Shown: positions 25,142 to 33,350 of the stretch, one piece after another
Layout of the letters: the number at the start of each line of letters is the position of its first letter
Numbering within the stretch: position 1 is the first letter of the stretch
DNA from: Archangium sp.
GTDB lineage: Bacteria; Myxococcota; Myxococcia; Myxococcales; Myxococcaceae
Assembly (NCBI GenBank): GCA_030695565.1
Contig: JAUYRZ010000121.1
Coordinates: forward strand, 62,001-126,000
Reading direction: 5' to 3'
DNA: 64,000 bases
Program-made: the position numbers and the translations under genes
Notes under the pieces: generated by a model
The model's database searches: none
Seen by the model: the letters and a program-made list of their open reading frames with translations, nothing else
What the model was told of the DNA's origin: nothing

Positions 25142-28100
25142 GTGAGTTCCTCCCGGAAGAGCTGGTTGACCCGCATCGGTGTGGTGGTGGCGCTGCTCCT
25201 GGTGCTCGTCGGCGCGATGGCCGCCCGCTACGCCACGCAACGCTTTGAACATCAGCGCCTGCGTGAGCTCGAGGTGGGCCGCGCGCCGGTGGTCGCTCCG
25301 AAGCGGCTCGCACCCACCCTGCGGCCTGCGCCCACGGTGCTCACCTGTCTCCATGGCGTGGTGCTCGATCACGGCGCGCCCGTCAGTGGCATGCAGATCT
25401 CCGTGTCTGATTCACCGCTCTCCGTCTCGGGCGATTGCCCGTGCGTGAAGCCGGCCCCGTTCTGCGGTTGCCGCGAAGGGCTCGCGCTCACCCCGCAGCT
25501 GCCCCGCGCGGGGCTGGTGGAAGCGGTGAAGAGCGTCATCACGCAAGACAACGGTCACTTCGAGTTGTGCGGGCTGGAAGGCGACGGCCTGCGGTTGATC
25601 TGGGGTGAACACCTCGATGGCCGCCTCGCGCTCCCCACCCCTGATCAATTCACCAGGCCGGGCGCTTCCGTGGAGCTGCAGGTGCTGACCCCCGTGATGG
25701 TGCGAGGGCTGGTGCGTTCTGATCAGACCCCCGTGGCGGGAGCGACGGTGCTCGCCTTCACCCGGCCCGCCTTCTTCGTGAAGTCCTTCACCACCGACGC
25801 ACAGGGCCGCTTCGAGACCCCGCTGCCGTTGGGCACCGCCGACTTCGTGGTGAGCGCGAAGGGTTTTCCCGCGCAACGAATCGAACAGTACTTCTCACCG
25901 CAGGAGGTGCTGGTGTTGCAACTGCGCGGTGAGAGCGAGCTGACGGTGCGCGCGCTGTTCGAAGATCGGCCCGTCGCGGGCGCCGAGGTGACGCTGCCTT
26001 CGGAAGCGCCGGTGCTCACCGATGCCCAGGGCGTCGCGCGGTTTGCCCTGCAGGTGGGCACTCAGCGCGCAGTGCGGGTGACCAAAGGCGACCTCATCGG
26101 GGTGAGCAACGTCAACGTGCTCGAAGGCCAGCCGCGGCGCATCGACGTGGTGCTCAAGAAGGGCGTGCGCGCGCGCGGCGTGGTGACCGACGAGACCGGT
26201 CGACCCCGGCAGGCGAAAGTGCGGGGGCTCGGCAAGAAGACGATCACCACCGACGAACGGGGCGCGTTCAGCTCCGAGCTGCTCCTCGCCTCGGGCGAAG
26301 TGCACCCGACCGCTTTCGTGGAGGGCTGCGCCGACTCGGAATACGTCGAGGTGCCGGTCGGCGCGACCGACCTCGAGCTCACCCTGAAGGTCGCCTGCAA
26401 CGAAGCGGCGAACGGCATCGTGCTCGACGCCGAAGGCAAGCCGGTCAGCGGCGCGGTCGTCTTCCTCGACGGCGTGAACCACAGCGAGAGCGCCACCACC
26501 GACGCGACCGGCACGTTCCGCTTTCACCAGCCCGACGGCATCTACCAACTCAAGGTGAACCACGAACGCTACCGCTCGACCGAGCAGCCGCTGCAGTTGC
26601 CCGCGAAAGACGTGACCGTGGTGCTCGATGCGGGCGGCTCGATTGCGGGGCGGGTGGTGAACGGCGAGGGCGCAGGCGTGGTGGGCGCCAGCGTGATGGT
26701 GGTGCCCGCGGTGCTCGACGCGCTGCTCAGCGAGGTCGAAGGCGGCCACACCAACGCCACCACCGACGCCGAAGGCAACTTCGTCACCACGGGTCTGCTC
26801 GCCGGGCGGCTGGTGGTCTCCTCCACGGCCGATTCGCTGGGCACGGTGGTCTCTGACGTGGTGGTGCTGCAACCCGGTGAACACCGCGAAGGGTTGGTGC
26901 TCACGCTCGATGAGCGCGTCGACCTGAGCGGCGTGGTGATGGATGAACGACGCCAGCCGATTCCGGGCGCGCGGGTGAAGTGGGATCCCGCTGACGAGAA
27001 GTCGGCCTTGATGGGCGTGCTGCTCGACGCGGTGCGCGGGCACGTCGACTCGGTGCTCCGCTTCATGCCTTCACCCAGCATCAGCGACGCCGATGGCCGC
27101 TACACGCTGCGCGGGTTGCCGGTCTCGAAGGTGAAGTTGAACATCTCGGCGATGGGCTACGGCGACGTGGAGCAGGTCGCCTCACGCGGTGACACGCTCG
27201 ACGTCGTGCTCCAGAAGCAGGGCGGCCGCGTCAGGGGCCGGGTGATGGACGAAGCAGGCCACCCACTCACGCGCTTCACCGTCGATGGCTCCGCGTTCTC
27301 ACCCGATGACGGCCGCTTCGAGATCGAGTCGACCACCGGGCAGGACACGTTCTCCATCTCGGCGGCTGGCTTCACCCAGCTCTCCGCGCACGCCGTGCTG
27401 AACGGAGCGCCGAAGGACCTCGGCGACCTGATCATGAAGAAGGGGCGGCAACTCAAGGTCTTGGTGCGCTCGGCGGAAGGCAAGCCACTGGCGAACGTGA
27501 AGGTGGCCGGCGTGCAGAAGGTCGACGGCGACTCGTGCACCACCACGGCCGAAGGCACCTGCGTCATCGAGCCCCTGCTCGACGAAGAGACGATGGTCAA
27601 AGCCGTCAAAGACGGCTTCACGCCCGTCTCCGTTGCCGTGCAGAAGGGCCAGATTGATCAGCCGCTCACCTTGACCCTGTCGGTGGCCGGCGGGCGAATC
27701 ACCGGGCAGGCGTACGCAGGGCCTGGCCAGCCAGCGGCGGCGCGCAGCGTGTTTCTCTCGGGCGCGGTGAGCAAAGGCGTGCTGACCGAAGCCGATGGAA
27801 GGTTCAGCGCAGAGGGCCTGCCTGAAGGTCCGTACTGCGTCTCGCTCGAGTCGAGGACCGCGCGGAACCTCGAGTGGGTGGTCGCCGTGCAAGCCAGCGC
27901 CACGCCGTCGATGCTGCAGGTGGGTCCCGTCGCGCAAGGCGGCGTGGTGACCGGCGCCCGCACGCTGCCGGGCCGGCTGGTGATGGTGCGCGGCAATGCG
28001 GGCCCGTTGCCCATCTCGCGGGTGATGGAGGCCAGCGGCTCGAGCCTGTGTGAACACTTCACCGCGTCGGTGCTCACCACCATCACCACCGGCGACTTCC

Positions 28101-28228
28101 GGGTGGAAGGGGTGCCGTCAGGAGCGTGGTCGGTGTTCTTCGTCTCGTTCACCCAGGTCGAAGACAAGGGCGAGGTGCAGCCGCTCGCCATCACCTTGCT
28201 TCCGGGTGAGACGAAGGCGATTCCGTAG
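25142..28228 (+). CDS. Giant surface protein with about eleven carboxypeptidase-regulatory-like domains
   Basis: 1028 residues from a GTG at 25142. A single N-terminal hydrophobic helix (IGVVVALLLVLVGAMAA) acts as signal anchor. The rest is a string of CarboxypepD_reg-like/transthyretin-like beta-sandwiches, each with the mark 'G.V.D..G.P..GA.V', then 'TDA.G.F...L', for example GIVLDAEGKPVSGAVVFLDG with TTDATGTFRFHQPDG, and GVVMDERRQPIPGARVKWD with ISDADGRYTLRGLP. Cys are frequent in the first 120 residues and rare after. No enzymatic domain is present. It is probably a long stalk or adhesion rod in the periplasm or on the surface. Confidence 0.85.
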   Translation: MSSSRKSWLTRIGVVVALLLVLVGAMAARYATQRFEHQRLRELEVGRAPVVAPKRLAPTLRPAPTVLTCLHGVVLDHGAPVSGMQISVSDSPLSVSGDCPCVKPAPFCGCREGLALTPQLPRAGLVEAVKSVITQDNGHFELCGLEGDGLRLIWGEHLDGRLALPTPDQFTRPGASVELQVLTPVMVRGLVRSDQTPVAGATVLAFTRPAFFVKSFTTDAQGRFETPLPLGTADFVVSAKGFPAQRIEQYFSPQEVLVLQLRGESELTVRALFEDRPVAGAEVTLPSEAPVLTDAQGVARFALQVGTQRAVRVTKGDLIGVSNVNVLEGQPRRIDVVLKKGVRARGVVTDETGRPRQAKVRGLGKKTITTDERGAFSSELLLASGEVHPTAFVEGCADSEYVEVPVGATDLELTLKVACNEAANGIVLDAEGKPVSGAVVFLDGVNHSESATTDATGTFRFHQPDGIYQLKVNHERYRSTEQPLQLPAKDVTVVLDAGGSIAGRVVNGEGAGVVGASVMVVPAVLDALLSEVEGGHTNATTDAEGNFVTTGLLAGRLVVSSTADSLGTVVSDVVVLQPGEHREGLVLTLDERVDLSGVVMDERRQPIPGARVKWDPADEKSALMGVLLDAVRGHVDSVLRFMPSPSISDADGRYTLRGLPVSKVKLNISAMGYGDVEQVASRGDTLDVVLQKQGGRVRGRVMDEAGHPLTRFTVDGSAFSPDDGRFEIESTTGQDTFSISAAGFTQLSAHAVLNGAPKDLGDLIMKKGRQLKVLVRSAEGKPLANVKVAGVQKVDGDSCTTTAEGTCVIEPLLDEETMVKAVKDGFTPVSVAVQKGQIDQPLTLTLSVAGGRITGQAYAGPGQPAAARSVFLSGAVSKGVLTEADGRFSAEGLPEGPYCVSLESRTARNLEWVVAVQASATPSMLQVGPVAQGGVVTGARTLPGRLVMVRGNAGPLPISRVMEASGSSLCEHFTASVLTTITTGDFRVEGVPSGAWSVFFVSFTQVEDKGEVQPLAITLLPGETKAIP

Positions 28229-28250
28229 TTTCAGCAGCTGACCTGGGCGC

Positions 28251-28928
28251 TCACTGCCAGTTGATGGGCTGGTCGGGCGTGTTCCACCCGTCGCCCGTGC
28301 CGACCTTGCGGCCGTTCGCGTTGTAGAGCTCGATGGCGAACGAGTCGTGCATGAACTGGGCGACCACGGTGAACTGCTCGCCACCCGCGGTGAGCTTGCG
28401 GGCGATGGGCAGATCGATGAGATCGCCCATGCGCACGGCGTTCCGGGTGCGCGACTCGAACGAGCGGCGGGCCGAAGAAGAGAGCGCCTCCACGGCAATG
28501 GCGGGCAGCGCGTTGGCGGTCCACTTCGGGGTCACCAGCACCTCGAGGGCCCGCTTGGCTGCGTTGGTGGGTGTCTTGTGCAGCTCGGCGATCTGCGCGG
28601 CGAGCTGGCCGACCTTGCCCATCTTCGCGCGCTCGGAAGGCGACAGGCCGTTGCCGTCGAGGTCGTACGCGCTGACCAGCTTGGCCTTCGCTTCCACCAA
28701 CGCCTTCGCCACGTCGGACTTCGTCACGCTCGCGCCCGGCCGCGCGTCGCGGTGGTCGACGTACTTGAAGAACGTGTCGACCAGCGCACGCTCGGTGCCC
28801 GTCAGCTCCTTGAGCTTGAGGGCGACGTCGGCGCGGCTGGCCCGGCCGTCAGCGCCTCCCGCGGTGAGGATCGTCTTGGCAGCCTGATCGAGGACGTTGT
28901 GAATCGCCTTGCGGGAGACGTTGGGCAT
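28251..28928 (-). CDS. Protein with an EF-hand-like calcium loop, unknown function
   Basis: 225 residues with no signal peptide. An EF-hand-type loop, DLDGNGLSPSE, lies at about residues 93-103; a second, weaker acidic segment (KYVDHRDARPGASVTKSDV) at about 55-73 could be its partner. The surrounding helices are Lys/Ala-rich. The C-terminus has an F..E.R...R..DLIDLPIAR pattern and a conserved-looking FMHDSFAIELYNANGR strand. Not assignable to a named family. Convergent with the 25142 gene (22 bases apart) and divergent from the reductase at 29010. Confidence 0.6.
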   Translation of the reverse strand: MPNVSRKAIHNVLDQAAKTILTAGGADGRASRADVALKLKELTGTERALVDTFFKYVDHRDARPGASVTKSDVAKALVEAKAKLVSAYDLDGNGLSPSERAKMGKVGQLAAQIAELHKTPTNAAKRALEVLVTPKWTANALPAIAVEALSSSARRSFESRTRNAVRMGDLIDLPIARKLTAGGEQFTVVAQFMHDSFAIELYNANGRKVGTGDGWNTPDQPINWQ

Positions 28929-29009
28929 GGCCGCTCATAGCGCAGAAGCCCAGCGATCTCGACCGGGTCCTGACCGGCAGCTCGCAGGTTCACCCGTTAA
29001 CAACGGCTC

Positions 29010-29597
29010 ATGAAGCTCGGGATCATCGGCACGGGAGCTCTGGGCAGCGCCATCGCCCGCGACCTGGTGAAGGCCGGCTACGAGCTGGTGCTCAGCAACA
29101 GCCGCGGGCCCGATTCGCTGGAAGACGTGGCGCTCGACCTGGGGCCGTTGGCGAAACCCGGCACCGTGCGCGATGCGGCCGCGGCCGACGTGGTGTTCCT
29201 CGCGGTGCGCTGGAATCAGGTGAAGAGCGCGTTGACCGGCCTGCCTCCCTGGGGAGGGCGGATCGTGGTGGACGCCACCAACCCCGTGGCGGCGCCCGCG
29301 GGCCGAACTTCGAGTGAGATCGTCGCGAGCCTGGTGCCCGGGGCGCGGCTGGTGAAGGCCTTCAACACCCTGCCGCCGCCGTTGTTGTTGGCCGATCCCC
29401 TCAAAGGGGAAGGCCATCGGGTGTTGTTTCTCTCGGGTGACGACCACGCGGCGCGAGAGACGGTGGCCCAACTCATCGAGTCGATCGGGTTCGCGCCGAT
29501 CGATTTGGGCACGCTCATCGAAGGCGGGAAACTGCAGCAGGATCCAGGCGGGCCGTTGCCGAGGCTCGACCTGGTGAAGTTCAGCAAGTCACGCTGA
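29010..29597 (+). CDS. NADP-binding reductase, F420-dependent NADP oxidoreductase-like
   Basis: 195 residues. The N-terminal Rossmann motif is MKLGIIGTGALGSAIARDL, followed by LVLSNSRGPDSLEDV, where Ser-Asn-Ser-Arg after the second strand fits NADP preference. Further family marks are VVFLAVRWNQV, VVDATNPV and KAFNTLPP, as in the NADPH:F420 oxidoreductase / NPD family (COG2085). Most members outside F420-producing organisms have unknown substrates. Its TGA overlaps the stop of the convergent PilZ gene in a shared TGATCA, so no terminator can fit between the two. Confidence 0.82.
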   Translation: MKLGIIGTGALGSAIARDLVKAGYELVLSNSRGPDSLEDVALDLGPLAKPGTVRDAAAADVVFLAVRWNQVKSALTGLPPWGGRIVVDATNPVAAPAGRTSSEIVASLVPGARLVKAFNTLPPPLLLADPLKGEGHRVLFLSGDDHAARETVAQLIESIGFAPIDLGTLIEGGKLQQDPGGPLPRLDLVKFSKSR

Positions 29598-30542
29598 TCA
29601 CTCCGTGCGTTTGGGAATGATGCCGCCCATCTCCACGAAACGCTGCAAGGCCCGCTCGAGCGCCATCGACTTGAGCCGTTCGTCATCGAGCTGCGCTGCG
29701 AACTCCTGCAGCTCCTCGCGCAGCTTCGAGTCGTCTTTGGCTTCCAGCTGCTCTCGAAGCGAACGCACCTCGGCATCGAGCTCGGCCTTGAGCGCCGCCG
29801 CCCGCTCCGTCTCGGCCTCGAACTCGGCCATCAACCGGCTCACCGCATCTTCACGGCTACCGCTGGTCTTCTCCGCTTGTGAACGCGCGGCCTTGAGCTC
29901 CGCCGCCAGCCGCGAAGTGGTCGCGTGCAACGTGTTCAGCTCGGCGTCGCCCTTGCTCAACCGCGCCGAGAGCGCCGCGACGCGGGCGGTGAGCTCGGTG
30001 CGTTCGGCTTCGAGCGCGTGCACCCGCCCCTGCAGCTCGTGCGACACCTGCGCCAGCACGTCGCGTTCGGCCTGCGCGGCTTCGAGCTGCTGAAACGCCT
30101 CCGTCTCACTCTGGCGCAACAACGCCATGCTCTCTTCGTAGGCCTCGATGGTGCCGCGCGCTTCCGACAGCTGCGTCTCGAGCGCCTGCTGCTCGACTGC
30201 CGGCGGCGCCTCCGATTGGGTATGCGCGAGGAGGATCTCCTCGAGCGCCCGCTTCGTCACTTCGTCGACCGTGGAGAACCGCACCCCGAAACCACGCGGC
30301 GTTCCATCAGCGGCGTGCTCCTGGCGCATCACCTCACCCCGCAGGCGCACCGGCGGCTGATTCTCCACGGCGAGCTCCACCACCACGGTGGTCCCTTGCG
30401 CGAGCGGCTGACGGCTCCGCACGAACAGACCTCCCATGGACAGATCCCTCAAGTAGCTCGCCCGAAACGCCTCCCTGCTCGCCACTCGAACCTCGACCCG
30501 TGAGACCCGTTGACGAGCGAACTCCCGCCGCTCGATGGACAT
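29598..30542 (-). CDS. PilZ-domain protein with long C-terminal coiled coil
   Basis: 314 residues from the ATG at 30542 (another ATG at 30554 adds four). The PilZ c-di-GMP motifs are visible at the start: RREFARQRV (RxxxR at about 4-8) and LRDLSMGGLFVRS (DxSxxG at about 35-40). The domain ends near residue 110 (GFGVRFSTVDE). Residues about 130-310 are a continuous heptad coiled coil (LEAERTELTARVAALSARL, then LKAELDAEVRSLREQLEAK). A PilZ head on a coiled-coil rod is typical of myxobacterial motility and polarity proteins. A diguanylate cyclase occurs at the far end of the window. Confidence 0.85.
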   Translation of the reverse strand: MSIERREFARQRVSRVEVRVASREAFRASYLRDLSMGGLFVRSRQPLAQGTTVVVELAVENQPPVRLRGEVMRQEHAADGTPRGFGVRFSTVDEVTKRALEEILLAHTQSEAPPAVEQQALETQLSEARGTIEAYEESMALLRQSETEAFQQLEAAQAERDVLAQVSHELQGRVHALEAERTELTARVAALSARLSKGDAELNTLHATTSRLAAELKAARSQAEKTSGSREDAVSRLMAEFEAETERAAALKAELDAEVRSLREQLEAKDDSKLREELQEFAAQLDDERLKSMALERALQRFVEMGGIIPKRTE

Positions 30543-30602
30543 CAGGGTGTGCATTCTGAAGGGCCTCACCTCGAGAGGGGAGCGCTTTCGTTGTGACTGA
30601 AT

Positions 30603-30731
30603 TTATTCCGACCGCGCGCTGACGGACGATGGCGAAGCGAGCACCTTCACCGACATCGCCGGCCATTTCGTCCACAACCCGAGGCCCGCGCCACGAAAGA
30701 AGGCGAGCGCGAGGTGGTAGGACGGCTTCAT
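30603..30731 (-). CDS. Possible 42-codon small ORF or gene remnant
   Basis: ATG at 30731 shares CATG head-to-head with the ATG of the 30730 gene. It reads MKPSYHLALAFFRGAGLG then LWTKWPAMSVKVLASP and stops with TAA; third positions are GC-rich as in real genes here. No family is recognised and no ribosome site separates it from the opposite gene. It could be a leftover N- or C-terminal piece, or chance. Confidence 0.22.
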   Translation of the reverse strand: MKPSYHLALAFFRGAGLGLWTKWPAMSVKVLASPSSVSARSE

Positions 30732-31140
30732 GAAAGGTCAGCTGAAGGTCTCCACCCCGAAGCAGTACCTCGACAGCCTCGAAGAGCCGCGCCGCAGCGA
30801 GGTCGCCCAGCTCGATGCGCTGGTGCGCAAGACGGTGCCGAAGCTCACGCCCTTCATCCACGCAGGCATGCTCGCGTACGGCCCCCTGAAGTACCGCTCG
30901 AAGGCCGGGCGCGAGATGGAGTGGTTCAAGATCGGCATCGCCAGCAACAAGGGCGCGATCTCCCTCTATGCCTGCGCGGCCGATGAACGCGGCTATGTGG
31001 CAGAGCGGTACAAAGAAGCCCTGCCCGGCGCGAACATCGGCAAGAGCTGCGTGCGCATCAAGAAGGTGGCCGACCTCGACCTGAAGGCGTTGCAGAAGCT
31101 GCTGAAGGAGACCGAGAAGATCGGGTACGGCGAGCCGTAG
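30730..31140 (+). CDS. DUF1801 (YdhG-like) protein
   Basis: 136 residues. It has the DUF1801 pattern: STPKQYLDSLEEPRRSEV, KTVPKLTPFIHAGMLAYG, a KIGIASNKGAISLYACAA strand pair, and a closing IGKSCVRIKKVADLDLKALQ. These are small cytoplasmic proteins with an iron-chaperone-like fold (frataxin-related) and no established function. Length is normal. It stands alone between divergent and unrelated genes. Confidence 0.85.
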   Translation: MKGQLKVSTPKQYLDSLEEPRRSEVAQLDALVRKTVPKLTPFIHAGMLAYGPLKYRSKAGREMEWFKIGIASNKGAISLYACAADERGYVAERYKEALPGANIGKSCVRIKKVADLDLKALQKLLKETEKIGYGEP

Positions 31141-31220
31141 CCTGCCCGTGAAGCCAGTGGCGAGGGCCCCCAGAGCGGGTGATTTTCACTGGGAGCGCTG
31201 GATGCGCCGGGGGAATCACC

Positions 31221-32717
31221 GTGAATACCTTGCGTCGCCTCACCGCCTTCATCGCGTGCTGTTCAGCTGCGTTGAGTCTCGCAGCGCCGCCCCCCCTGTC
31301 CGTCTCCACCTCTGATGCGCCGACGCCTGACGTCGCCTCCGACTACCCGCTGAGCTGCGCCGACATCGCCAAGCCGATGGTCTTCAAGGCATGGGACGCG
31401 ATGGCCCACGCCCGGGTCGACGAAGCGCGAGAGACCCTCCAGCTCGCGTTGGTGGGAGACCCGAAGTGCGTGATGGCGCGCGCGAGCCTGGGTGCGGTGA
31501 CGCCCGGTGCGGAAGGCACACGGCTGTTCGACGAAGCGGTGGCCCGCATGACGAGTGTGGGTGACGTCGAGCAGCTCGACCTGAAGGTGATGCAGGCCGC
31601 GCGCAACGGCGAGCTGAGAAAGGCCTTCACCCACGCGCAAGAGCTGGCTGAGCTCGCGCCCGACGTGTTCATGGTGAACCTGAGCCTCGCGCACGCGGCG
31701 CTCGCGCTGGAGGAGTGGGACGAAGCGGAGCGCGCTGCACAGCGGGCGACCTCGCTCAGCCCGGCCAATGGCGCGGGGTGGAACCTGCTGGGTTACGCGA
31801 GGCTGCGCGCGCATCGCACGGAACAGGCCATCGAGTCGTTCCGCAAGTACGTCGAGGTGGCGCCCGATGAGCCGAACGCGCACGACTCGTTGGGTGATGC
31901 GTTGTTGGCAGACAACCAGCTCGACGGCGCCGCGGCCGAATACCAACGCGCCATCGATGGTTCGGCGGGGCGATTCTGGCTCGCGTGGAGCGGCCTCGCT
32001 TCGGTGAAAGCCCTGCAGGGTGACTGGGTGAGCGCGCGCGCGGCCATCGATGGTGAGAAGGCCGCGGCCATCGAGCCTCTCGACAAGCTGCGCGCCAACA
32101 CGATGATGGCCTGGTCGTGGGCGGCGCAAGGCCAGCTGCCCGTGGCGCTGAAGGTGCTCGAGGCGGCGAGGCGCGAGGCAGTGGCCGCGAAGGTGGATAC
32201 CGCGACGGCGCGCACCACCTTGACCCGCGCACAGCTGAATCTGGCCAGCGGCAAGTACGCCGCGGCAATGAAGGACTTCGGGGCCGCGGACCGGATGCAG
32301 GTGAACCAGCTCTCGACGGGGCAACGAAAGCGGTATCGCGGGCAGGTGCTCGCGGGGCTGGCCGCGGCGCAGGCGCGCCTGAACAAGTTGCCCGACGCGG
32401 CACGAACCCTGGCGAGGCTCGATGAGTTCGCGCAGGCCAGCCTCTCCGGGCCGTTCGCGGTCGACACCACCTCGTATGCGCGCGGCGTGCTGGCTCTGGC
32501 GCAAGGCGATGCGAGGGCGGCGGTGCAGGCGCTGAGCAAGTGCAGCGAACGGGCGTCGTTCTGTCAGCTGACCCTGGCCGAGGCGCAGGAGGAAGCGGGC
32601 GAGACAGCAGCGGCGGCGAGCACGCGCGACGAGCTGCGTAAAGCCAACTTCCGCGACCCCGAGTACTGGTTCGTGCGCGCGCGGCTCGAAGCGAGGATGA
32701 AAGAGTCAGCCATGTAA
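31221..32717 (+). CDS. Exported tetratricopeptide-repeat protein
   Basis: 498 residues from a GTG at 31221, which gives a signal peptide (LRRLTAFIACCSAALSLA). An upstream in-frame GTG at 31179 would put 14 odd residues ahead of it. Repeated TPR pairs cover most of the mature part, for example DVFMVNLSLAHAALALEEWD, then GAGWNLLGYARLRAHRTEQ and NAHDSLGDALLADNQLDGAA. Its role is probably a periplasmic protein-protein scaffold. A palindromic repeat starts three bases after the stop, and the macro-domain gene follows directly on the same strand. Confidence 0.82.
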   Translation: MNTLRRLTAFIACCSAALSLAAPPPLSVSTSDAPTPDVASDYPLSCADIAKPMVFKAWDAMAHARVDEARETLQLALVGDPKCVMARASLGAVTPGAEGTRLFDEAVARMTSVGDVEQLDLKVMQAARNGELRKAFTHAQELAELAPDVFMVNLSLAHAALALEEWDEAERAAQRATSLSPANGAGWNLLGYARLRAHRTEQAIESFRKYVEVAPDEPNAHDSLGDALLADNQLDGAAAEYQRAIDGSAGRFWLAWSGLASVKALQGDWVSARAAIDGEKAAAIEPLDKLRANTMMAWSWAAQGQLPVALKVLEAARREAVAAKVDTATARTTLTRAQLNLASGKYAAAMKDFGAADRMQVNQLSTGQRKRYRGQVLAGLAAAQARLNKLPDAARTLARLDEFAQASLSGPFAVDTTSYARGVLALAQGDARAAVQALSKCSERASFCQLTLAEAQEEAGETAAAASTRDELRKANFRDPEYWFVRARLEARMKESAM

Positions 32718-32719
32718 CT

Positions 32720-32761
32720 CCCTCTCCTTGCGAAGCGGGGAGAGGGTCGGGGTGAGGGGCC
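32720..32761 (+). repeat. Palindromic repeat, copy 11, doubling as a translation start region
   Basis: CCCTCTCC, TTGCGAAGC, GGGGAGAGGG, tail TCGGGGTGAGGGGCC, three bases after the TAA of the TPR gene. The macro-domain reading frame has no ATG; its only candidate starts, TTG at 32728 and GTG at 32752, are inside this element, and GGGGAGAGGG sits at ribosome-site distance before the GTG. Confidence 0.85.
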
Positions 32762-33324
32762 TCACTTGGTCTACCCCTCCACACTTCTCCACGATCGAGA
32801 TCGTCGACGCGTCGATCACCGGTCTGGAGGTCGATGCGATCATCAACGCCGCCAACTCGACGCTCGCAGGCGGTGGCGGAGTCGACAATGCCATCCATCG
32901 TGCCGCCGGCCCCGAGCTGAAGTCAGCCTGCCTCGCGTTCCCCGAACTGCGCCCCGGCGTGCGCTGTGAAGTGGGTCAGGTGAAGGTGACGCCAGGCTTC
33001 AATCTTCCCGCGCGCCACGTCCTCCACACGGTCGGTCCTGTCTGGTACGGCGGGAGCACAGGCGAACGTGATCAACTCGCTCGCTGCTATCGCAACGCCC
33101 TTGGCGAAGTCGCCCGACTGCAGCTCACGAGCGTCGCATTCCCGGCCATCAGCACGGGGGCCTACGGCTATCCCGCGCACGAAGCAGCGAAGGTCGCCGC
33201 GCAAGAAGCCATCGTCTTTGCAGAAGGGCACCCCGCGGCGGTGCGCATCGTCTTCTCGTGTTTCGGAGTGGCGATGGTGAAGCACCTGCAGCACGCGCTC
33301 GAGGCCAAACTTCGCGCGGGCTGA
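32752..33324 (+). CDS. Macro-domain ADP-ribose hydrolase (YmdB-like)
   Basis: About 190 residues from the repeat-borne GTG at 32752. The macro domain is complete from IEIVDASITGLEVDAIINAA onward: INAANSTLAGGGGVDNAIHR (ADP-ribose diphosphate and ribose loop with the catalytic-type Asn and GGGGVD), HTVGPVWYGG, and FPAISTGAYGYP. These match O-acetyl-ADP-ribose deacetylases and mono-ADP-ribosyl hydrolases of the MacroD/YmdB class. Normal members start about five residues before IEIV; here the expected start region is the repeat, and the first dozen residues (RGLTWSTPPHFS) are partly repeat-derived. Probably active, with its expression tied to the upstream TPR gene. Confidence 0.87.
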   Translation: MRGLTWSTPPHFSTIEIVDASITGLEVDAIINAANSTLAGGGGVDNAIHRAAGPELKSACLAFPELRPGVRCEVGQVKVTPGFNLPARHVLHTVGPVWYGGSTGERDQLARCYRNALGEVARLQLTSVAFPAISTGAYGYPAHEAAKVAAQEAIVFAEGHPAAVRIVFSCFGVAMVKHLQHALEAKLRAG

Positions 33325-33350
33325 TCCGCGTCCTGGTCTACCCTCCGCTC

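Noticed and set aside
29590-29605. Palindromic TGATCA between convergent genes as an operator
   Set aside because: It is simply two overlapping stop codons (TGA on each strand); six bases give no evidence of regulation.
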